This document shows positions 5,120 to 9,708 of a stretch of DNA of 9,708 bases, in pieces (the first letter of the stretch is position 1; every line of letters begins with the position of its first letter). The position numbers were made by a program, and so were the translations under genes. Origin of the DNA: Tessaracoccus flavescens (GTDB lineage Bacteria > Actinomycetota > Actinomycetes > Propionibacteriales > Propionibacteriaceae); NCBI GenBank assembly GCA_020741375.1, contig DYZF01000036.1:1-9708 (forward strand), given 5' to 3'. The notes beneath the pieces are model-generated. The model made no database searches. It saw only the letters and a program-made list of their open reading frames with translations, and was not told the DNA's origin.

Positions 5120-7570
5120 ATGGCGAAGCGGACGGTCGACGATGAACTGAACGAGGAAGAACACATCCTCGACGTCGACGTCACGGAGGAGATGGAAACC
5201 TCGTTCCTCGAGTACGCGTACTCGGTGATCTACTCCCGCGCACTCCCCGACGCCCGCGACGGCCTCAAGCCCGTGCAGCGACGCATCCTCTTCTCCATGG
5301 ACGACATGGGCATCCGGCCAGACCGCGGCCACGTCAAGTGCGCCCGCGTCGTCGGCCAAGTGATGGGTGTCCTGCACCCCCACGGCGACACCGCCATCTA
5401 CGACGCGCTGGTCCGCGTCGCCCAACCCTGGTCCATGCGCCTGCCGCTGGTCGACGGCCACGGCAACTTCGGCTCCCTCGACGCCGGCCCGGCCGCCATG
5501 CGTTACACCGAATGCCGCATGGCCGACGCCGCCGTCGCGATGACCCGCGGACTCGACGAGGACACCGTCGATTTCAAGCCCAACTACGACGGTAAGGAAT
5601 CCGAGCCCTCGGTCCTCCCGGCCGCCTTCCCCAACCTCCTGGTCAACGGCGCCACCGGCATCGCCGTCGGCATGGCCACCAACATCGCGCCGCACAACCT
5701 GGTGGAGATCGTCGCCGCACTCCAGCAGCTGCTGCGCAACCCCGACGTGACACTCGACGAGCTCATGCGCCACGTCCCCGGCCCAGACTTCCCCACCGGC
5801 GGCAAGATCGTCGGCCTCGACGGCGTCCGCGACGCCTACGCCACCGGTCGCGGCACCCTCAAACTCCGCGCCACCACCCGCATCGAGAAGGTCTCCCCGC
5901 GACGCATGGGCATCGTCGTCACCGAGCTGCCCTACATGATCGGCCCCGAGAAGATCATCGAGCAGATCAAGAAGGGCGTCCAGGACAAGAAGATCACCGG
6001 CGTCGCTGACGTCAAGGACCTCACGGACCTGGCCAACGGCACCCGTCTCGTGATCGAGGTCAAGAACGGCATCAACCCCGAGGCACTCCTCGAACAGCTC
6101 TTCAAAGCCACAAAGCTGGAAGATTCGTTCGCGATCAACGCCGTCGCACTCGTCGACGGCCAGCCCCAAACCATGCCGCTGAAGGCAATGCTGGAGGTCT
6201 ACCTCAACCACCGGCTCGAAGTTGTGCTGCGGCGCACCCGGTTCAAGCTCGCCAAGGCCGAGGAACGCCTCCACTTGGTGCGCGGCTTGATCATCGCCAT
6301 CGCCGACATCGACGACGTGATCGCCATCATTCGCTCCTCCGACGATGTCGCCGAGGCCCGCACCCGCCTCATCGGCGCGTTCGATCTCACCGAGACGCAG
6401 GCCAACTACATCCTCGACATGCAGCTGCGCCGCCTCACCAAGTTCTCCACGATCGAACTGGAGAAGGAAGCCAACGAACTAGGCACCACCATCGAGGGCC
6501 TGCGCGAGATCATCGACAACGACGCCGTCCTGCGTCGCGTCGTCGGCACGGAACTGGCCGACGTGGCCAAGGAGTTCGGCACCCCGCGCCGAACCGTGCT
6601 GCTGGCGTCGTCCGGGGCCCCGACGAAGGTCGCGGCGCCGCTCGAAGTGGCAGACGATCCCTGCTGGATCCTGCTCAGCGGCTCCGGCTTGGTGGCCCGC
6701 ACCGACAGCGACGACGTGATCACCCCCGAGGGCCGCGCCGCGCACGACGTGGTGGTCTCCCGCATCCGGTCGACGGCGCACGGCGAGTTCGGCGTCGTCA
6801 CCAATCGCGGTCGCCTCATCCGCTGCCGCGCGATCGAGCTGCCGACGGTGCCCCTCACCTCCTCGGCGCCCAGCCTGCAAGGCGGGTCGCTGGCCCACGA
6901 GCTGTGGCCCCTTGAGCAGGGAGAGCGTCCGCTGGCACTCACCACTCTCAGCCCAGACTCCCTCGGTCTGGCCCTCGGCACCGAACGCGGCGTCGTGAAA
7001 CGGGTCAACCCGGAGACGCTGTCGAAGGACAGCTGGGACGTCATCCGCCTCGACGACGGCGACGAAGTGGTCGGCGCGGTGGAACTCCCCTCGGCCGACG
7101 ACCACCTGGCCTTCATCAGCTCCGACGCGCAGCTCCTGCACTTCGCAGCCAGCGCCGTCCGCCCGCAGGGGCGCAGCGGTGGCGGCATGGCCGGCATCAA
7201 GTTGGCGGCCAACGCCAAGGTGATCTGGTTCGGCGCGGTGAACCCCGCCACCGACGACGTGGTGACCATCTCCGGCTCGTCGGATTCCCTGCCGGGCACT
7301 GAGACGGGGCTGGCGAAGGTCACCCCACTCTCGGAATACCCGTCGAAGGGGCGCGCAACGGGCGGCGTGCGCGCGCACCGCTTCCTGAAGGGCGAGGATT
7401 CCCTGCTCATCGCGGCCATCGGTCACTCCCCGGTGGTCGCGGCCGCGGGCAGCGGCTCACCGGTGGCGCTGCCGACGGAACAGGGTCGTCGTGACGGCTC
7501 CGGCACCCCCGTGTCTCAGCCAGTGACAATGCTCGCCGGCCGTGGGGCTGCAGAGGTGGAAGCGCAGTAG
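5120..7570 (+). CDS. parC: DNA topoisomerase IV subunit A (ParC-type, GyrA/ParC family)
   Basis: 816 residues. This is the DNA-breaking subunit of a type II topoisomerase; with a GyrB/ParE-type partner (not in the window) it would decatenate or relax DNA using ATP. Landmarks are the N-terminal [15 protein letters not shown] (41-55), the quinolone-resistance region [10 protein letters not shown] (86-95), and catalytic Y129 with R128 in AMRYTE. The tower/coiled-coil and exit-gate region includes [17 protein letters not shown] (~434-450), and a six-blade-type C-terminal domain runs from about residue 500. The GyrA box QRRGGxG is absent; a degenerate QGRSGGG (683-689) takes its place, and [12 protein letters not shown] lies near 740. 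Together with the ~816 length and the neighbours, this favours the second, ParC-like paralogue of actinobacteria over the housekeeping GyrA. At the classic quinolone positions it has Thr91 (E. coli GyrA S83) and Asp95 (D87). A strong Shine-Dalgarno precedes it, and it is followed 24 bases later by the carbonic anhydrase gene. Confidence 0.9.
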   Translation: MAKRTVDDELNEEEHILDVDVTEEMETSFLEYAYSVIYSRALPDARDGLKPVQRRILFSMDDMGIRPDRGHVKCARVVGQVMGVLHPHGDTAIYDALVRVAQPWSMRLPLVDGHGNFGSLDAGPAAMRYTECRMADAAVAMTRGLDEDTVDFKPNYDGKESEPSVLPAAFPNLLVNGATGIAVGMATNIAPHNLVEIVAALQQLLRNPDVTLDELMRHVPGPDFPTGGKIVGLDGVRDAYATGRGTLKLRATTRIEKVSPRRMGIVVTELPYMIGPEKIIEQIKKGVQDKKITGVADVKDLTDLANGTRLVIEVKNGINPEALLEQLFKATKLEDSFAINAVALVDGQPQTMPLKAMLEVYLNHRLEVVLRRTRFKLAKAEERLHLVRGLIIAIADIDDVIAIIRSSDDVAEARTRLIGAFDLTETQANYILDMQLRRLTKFSTIELEKEANELGTTIEGLREIIDNDAVLRRVVGTELADVAKEFGTPRRTVLLASSGAPTKVAAPLEVADDPCWILLSGSGLVARTDSDDVITPEGRAAHDVVVSRIRSTAHGEFGVVTNRGRLIRCRAIELPTVPLTSSAPSLQGGSLAHELWPLEQGERPLALTTLSPDSLGLALGTERGVVKRVNPETLSKDSWDVIRLDDGDEVVGAVELPSADDHLAFISSDAQLLHFAASAVRPQGRSGGGMAGIKLAANAKVIWFGAVNPATDDVVTISGSSDSLPGTETGLAKVTPLSEYPSKGRATGGVRAHRFLKGEDSLLIAAIGHSPVVAAAGSGSPVALPTEQGRRDGSGTPVSQPVTMLAGRGAAEVEAQ

Positions 7571-7594
7571 GGTTCCCTCGAAAGGGGAAACACA

Positions 7595-8086
7595 ATGAGT
7601 TTCGACGACCTACTGAAAGCCAACGCCGAGTACGCGGAAACGTTCGAGGACGGCTACTTCGACGGCATCGCCCGCGCCGGCGTGTGCGTCGTCACGTGCA
7701 TGGATTCCCGTATCGAGCCGCTCGGCATGCTGGGCCTCAAGCTCGGCGACGCCAAGATCCTGCGCTCCCCCGGCGGCAAGGTGTCCTCCTCGGTGCTCAC
7801 GGGCTGTGCCCTCAGTGTGCAGCTCCTGCAGGTCAACCGGATCATGATCATCCCGCACACCCGCTGCGCCATGGCGTCACGCACCGACGATCAGCTTCGC
7901 CACATCATCGCGGAGAAGACCGGCGTGGATTCCTCCTGGATCAACTTCGGATCCAACCCCGATCAGCTGGGCCAGCTCCGGCGCGATGTCGACGCCGTCG
8001 CGAGCCACCCGTTGGTGAAGGGCCAGGCGGAGGTTGGCGGCTTCATCTACGACGTCGACACCGGCCTGCTCAACCAGATCCTCTGA
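7595..8086 (+). CDS. Beta-class carbonic anhydrase (small type)
   Basis: 163 residues from ATG at 7595, with AAAGGGGA seven bases upstream. The enzyme should interconvert CO2 and bicarbonate in the cytosol. Zinc ligands and the catalytic dyad are in place: C35, D37 and R39 in CMDSR, and H88 and C91 in HTRC. At ~163 residues it is one of the short bacterial beta enzymes. Two motif positions are unusual: the segment normally like RNAGG reads RSPGG (57-61), and the glycine that usually follows the last zinc cysteine is Ala92. Since all ligands remain, activity is likely but not certain. The 24-base gap to parC and the lack of an obvious terminator suggest the two can be co-transcribed. Its stop codon is one base from the stop of the convergent gntR gene. 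Confidence 0.88.
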   Translation: MSFDDLLKANAEYAETFEDGYFDGIARAGVCVVTCMDSRIEPLGMLGLKLGDAKILRSPGGKVSSSVLTGCALSVQLLQVNRIMIIPHTRCAMASRTDDQLRHIIAEKTGVDSSWINFGSNPDQLGQLRRDVDAVASHPLVKGQAEVGGFIYDVDTGLLNQIL

Positions 8087-8087
8087 C

Positions 8088-8768
8088 TCACCCCAGGGCG
8101 TCGTGGGCGCCCCGGATGTGCGCCTCGCACAGGTCTGCGGCGTGCGCGCCGTCGCCCGCCTCGATGGCGCTGAGGATGCGTTCGTGTTCCTGCACCAGCT
8201 GCTGACGTAGGCCCTCCCAATCGGTCAGGCGCTGCTCGGCGTCCAGAATGCGGCTGGCGACGGCCTCTCGGATGGCGATCGTCATGTCGCGGATCAGCCG
8301 GTTGGCGCCGACGGAGGCGATGGCCACATGGAAGGCGGTGTCGAGATCGTTGAACGCCGCCGGGTCCGTGACGTCGACCATCTCGGCCGCCAACTGACGC
8401 ACCGCTGACAGTCCCCTGCCCCCGACGGCGGCTTCGGCGGCCGCCCGCTCGAGGACGACGCGCGTCTCGGTCAGTTCGGCGAAAGACACCGCCTCGAGCG
8501 CCACGTGCAGCTTCAGCATCCGGCCGAAGGCCGCGCCTTGGCTGGCTGCGACGCGCGTACCCCGCCCTGGCCCCGTCGACGACGTCACAACGCCTTGGGC
8601 CTGGAGAACTTTGATGGCCTCGCGCACCGCGCTGCGACTGGCCCCCAATTGGGCGGCGAGTTCGCGCTCATTGGGCAGGCGCGATCCGGCCGGCGCTCGA
8701 CCTTCGAGGATCTCCGTCGTCAGGAAATCCAGCACAGTGTCGAAGCCGCCGGTGGTCATGGGTTCCAT
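8088..8768 (-). CDS. GntR-family transcriptional regulator, FadR/FCD subfamily (probable LldR-like lactate regulator)
   Basis: 226 residues from ATG at 8768; an ATG at 8759 would give 223. The N-terminal winged helix-turn-helix spans residues ~11-74, with SRLPNERELAAQLGASRSAV and the recognition-helix start SRSAVREAIKVL. The C-terminal FCD domain (~95-222) is all-helical and keeps the likely metal and carboxylate-effector ligands D143 and H147 (DTAFH), H195 (QEHERI) and H217 (EAHIRG). FCD regulators usually bind small organic acids. The gene is divergent from a lactate permease, and the region between them holds two palindromes of the operator class recognised by LldR, PdhR and FadR. Lactate-responsive repression of the permease, probably with autoregulation, is therefore the best inference. 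No Shine-Dalgarno precedes either ATG. A CACAAT seven bases before ATG 8759 could be a -10 for a leaderless mRNA, which would favour the shorter start. Confidence 0.87.
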   Translation of the reverse strand: MEPMTTGGFDTVLDFLTTEILEGRAPAGSRLPNERELAAQLGASRSAVREAIKVLQAQGVVTSSTGPGRGTRVAASQGAAFGRMLKLHVALEAVSFAELTETRVVLERAAAEAAVGGRGLSAVRQLAAEMVDVTDPAAFNDLDTAFHVAIASVGANRLIRDMTIAIREAVASRILDAEQRLTDWEGLRQQLVQEHERILSAIEAGDGAHAADLCEAHIRGAHDALG

Positions 8769-8784
8769 TGTGTCGCAGATGCGC

Positions 8785-8813
8785 TTGACACACGAGACCT
8801 GAGGACTTATGGT
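8785..8813 (+). promoter_or_regulatory. Sigma-70-type promoter of the lactate permease gene
   Basis: TTGACA (8785-8790) is a perfect -35 box. A 17-base spacer leads to TATGGT (8808-8813), which has the key T, A and final T of a -10 box. Transcription would start near 8820, giving a leader of about 40 bases before the ATG at 8860. The -10 box overlaps the first operator by four bases. The -35 box is only 16 bases from the gntR start at 8768, so polymerase here would also sit over the gntR upstream region. Confidence 0.72.
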
Positions 8814-8820
8814 CAGACCA
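8810..8820. promoter_or_regulatory. GntR/FadR-type operator 1
   Basis: TGGTCAGACCA is a perfect palindrome around the central A and fits TGGTnnnACCA, the core recognised by LldR, PdhR and FadR-type regulators. It overlaps the -10 box and covers the predicted start site, a repressing position for the permease. Its centre (8815) is 18 bases from that of operator 2. Confidence 0.8.
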
Positions 8821-8827
8821 ATCACAT

Positions 8828-8838
8828 TGGTCAGACCA
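8828..8838. promoter_or_regulatory. GntR/FadR-type operator 2
   Basis: This is an exact second copy of TGGTCAGACCA, separated from operator 1 by seven bases (ATCACAT). It lies just downstream of the predicted start site. A bound dimer would block initiation or clearance, and the 18-base centre spacing would allow two dimers to sit side by side. Confidence 0.8.
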
Positions 8839-8848
8839 TATGAACGAC

Positions 8849-8852
8849 GGAG
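8849..8852 (+). promoter_or_regulatory. Shine-Dalgarno site of the lactate permease gene
   Basis: GGAG, within ACGGAG, ends seven bases before the ATG at 8860, a normal spacing. It supports this start, which also matches the N-terminal alignment with E. coli LldP. Confidence 0.7.
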
Positions 8853-8859
8853 TTCACCA

Positions 8860-9708
8860 ATGCTTCTGGAAGTCTTCCAACCCAGCACCAACCCGCTCGG
8901 TGCCCAATGGCTCTCTGCCCTCGTCGGCGCCCTGCCCGTGATCGCCATGCTGATCACGCTCGGTGGGCTGCGCTGGAAAGCGCACCTCGCCGGCCCGTTC
9001 TCGTGGCTCGTCGCGCTGCTGGTGGCGGTGTTCGCCTTCAACATGCCCCTGCTGAGCGCCCTGTCCACGAGCGCGCACGGCTTCGTCTACGGCATCTTCC
9101 CCATCATCTGGATCCTGCTCACCGCCATCTGGATGTACGAAGTCACCGTGGCGTCTGGCCGCTTCGACGACCTTCGCCGGACGTTCTACCTCATCAGCGA
9201 CGACCCCCGCGTGCTCGGCCTGCTGATCGCGTTCTGCTTCGGCGGCCTGCTGGAGGCCCTCGCCGGCTTCGGCGCCCCCGTCGCGATCACCGCCGCCATG
9301 CTGATCGGCATCGGTTTCGCCCCGCTGCGCTCCGCGCTCATCGCGCTGCTGGCGAACACGGTGCCGGTGGCGTTCGGCGCCGTCGGCCTGCCCGTGCTGA
9401 TGGCCGCCAAGACCGGCGGCTTCGACGACGTGCTGGCGATCTCGCCCATCACCGGTCGCCTCACTGCACTCCTGTGCCTCGTGGTGCCGTTCCTGCTGCT
9501 GGCCGTCATGGACGGCAAGCGCGGCCTCTCCCAGTGCTGGCCCTTCGGGCTCGTCGTCGGCGTCACCTTCGGCATCACCAAGTGGATCGTCTCCGCCACG
9601 CCGCTGTACAACCTCACCGAGATCTTCGCCGCCGTCGTCAGCGTTGGCGTCGCCATGGCCTTCCTCAAGGTGTGGCAGCCCCGCGGAGGATCCGCCGTCG
9701 ATCTCACC
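8860..9708 (+). CDS. lldP: L-lactate permease, LctP family (3' end outside window)
   Basis: The frame is open from ATG 8860 to the right edge: 283 residues, about half of the usual ~550. It is an inner-membrane lactate (or glycolate) importer, probably proton-coupled. The N-terminus aligns residue by residue, as I recall it, with E. coli LldP: NPLGAQWLSALVGALPV (11-27), GFVYGIFPIIWILLTAIWMYE (74-94), FCFGGLLEALAGFGAPVAIT (125-144), NTVPVAFGAVGLPVL (166-180), MDGKRG (217-222) and FLKVWQP (268-274). Several hydrophobic helices are evident at ~17-37, 46-66, 74-97, 117-153, 158-181, 200-217 and 228-245, then 253-270. The conserved EALAGFGAPVAIT block is intact. It is preceded by a strong promoter with two operators, and a divergent GntR/FCD regulator lies upstream. 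Enzymes of lactate oxidation may follow beyond the window. The family is firmly recognised; the exact substrate is inferred. Confidence 0.93.
   Translation, partial: MLLEVFQPSTNPLGAQWLSALVGALPVIAMLITLGGLRWKAHLAGPFSWLVALLVAVFAFNMPLLSALSTSAHGFVYGIFPIIWILLTAIWMYEVTVASGRFDDLRRTFYLISDDPRVLGLLIAFCFGGLLEALAGFGAPVAITAAMLIGIGFAPLRSALIALLANTVPVAFGAVGLPVLMAAKTGGFDDVLAISPITGRLTALLCLVVPFLLLAVMDGKRGLSQCWPFGLVVGVTFGITKWIVSATPLYNLTEIFAAVVSVGVAMAFLKVWQPRGGSAVDLT

Noticed and set aside
4037..6274. Long minus-strand open frame of ~745 codons opposite the app1-like gene and parC
   Set aside because: Long antisense frames are expected opposite GC-rich genes with C/G third positions. Its translation is rich in G, V, D, A and L without recognisable motifs, and it spans two clearly real genes and the gap between them.
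8096..8112. GGGCG/CGCCC inverted repeat near the gntR stop as a terminator
   Set aside because: The stem is only 5 bp, there is no T-tract, and it lies within the gntR coding end. Such short GC dyads are common by chance at this base composition.
8769..9068. In-frame upstream extension of the GntR regulator to 9068
   Set aside because: It would run through the permease coding region, the promoter and both operators. The GntR fold starts right after MEPM/MTTGG.
9186..9707. Minus-strand open frame opposite the lactate permease
   Set aside because: It is antisense to a gene that aligns throughout with LldP. There are no motifs of its own.

Overview
The window is high-GC DNA with strong G/C preference at third codon positions. 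Its gene set and order point to an actinobacterium (Actinomycetota): the C-terminus of the cell-division protein SepH, a thymidine kinase, an alkaline-phosphatase-superfamily protein, a DUF5998 protein and a second, ParC-type type II topoisomerase A subunit. Presence of a ParC-like protein suggests a lineage that has topoisomerase IV. Propionibacteriaceae or a relative would fit, but the genus cannot be fixed from this sequence. Almost every base is coding. No stretch of 300 bases lacks a gene, and I see no tRNA, rRNA, CRISPR array or insertion sequence.

Layout: (1) 2-421 (+) is the 3' end of sepH. It converges on (2) a four-gene minus-strand operon running from 4024 down to 453: DUF5998 protein, phosphodiesterase/alkaline-phosphatase family protein, GT4 glycosyltransferase, thymidine kinase. 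Its three junctions overlap by 1, 4 and 8 bases, so translation is probably coupled. (3) Only 36 bases separate that operon from a divergent plus-strand group: an App1-like HAD phosphatase (DUF2183), parC, and a small beta-class carbonic anhydrase, with gaps of 30 and 24 bases. (4) A GntR/FadR-family regulator (minus strand) converges on the carbonic anhydrase gene, with one base between the stop codons. It is transcribed away from (5) a lactate permease gene that runs off the right edge.

The clearest regulatory structure is the gntR-permease intergenic region. It holds a perfect TTGACA -35 box, a 17-base spacer, a TATGGT -10 box, and two identical 11-base palindromes (TGGTCAGACCA) of the LldR/PdhR/FadR operator type. 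One palindrome overlaps the -10 box and the other lies just downstream. This is most simply a locally regulated lactate-uptake module, repressed by the divergent GntR protein until an effector, probably lactate, is present.

The rest looks like an ordinary actinobacterial housekeeping neighbourhood. I found no strong evidence for a wholly new system. The points most worth a second look are the double operator, the very short divergent promoter region with possible leaderless transcripts, the uncharacterised DUF5998/phosphodiesterase/GT4/tdk operon, the unusual motifs of the carbonic anhydrase, and a nucleotide-identical tandem repeat in the SepH linker.
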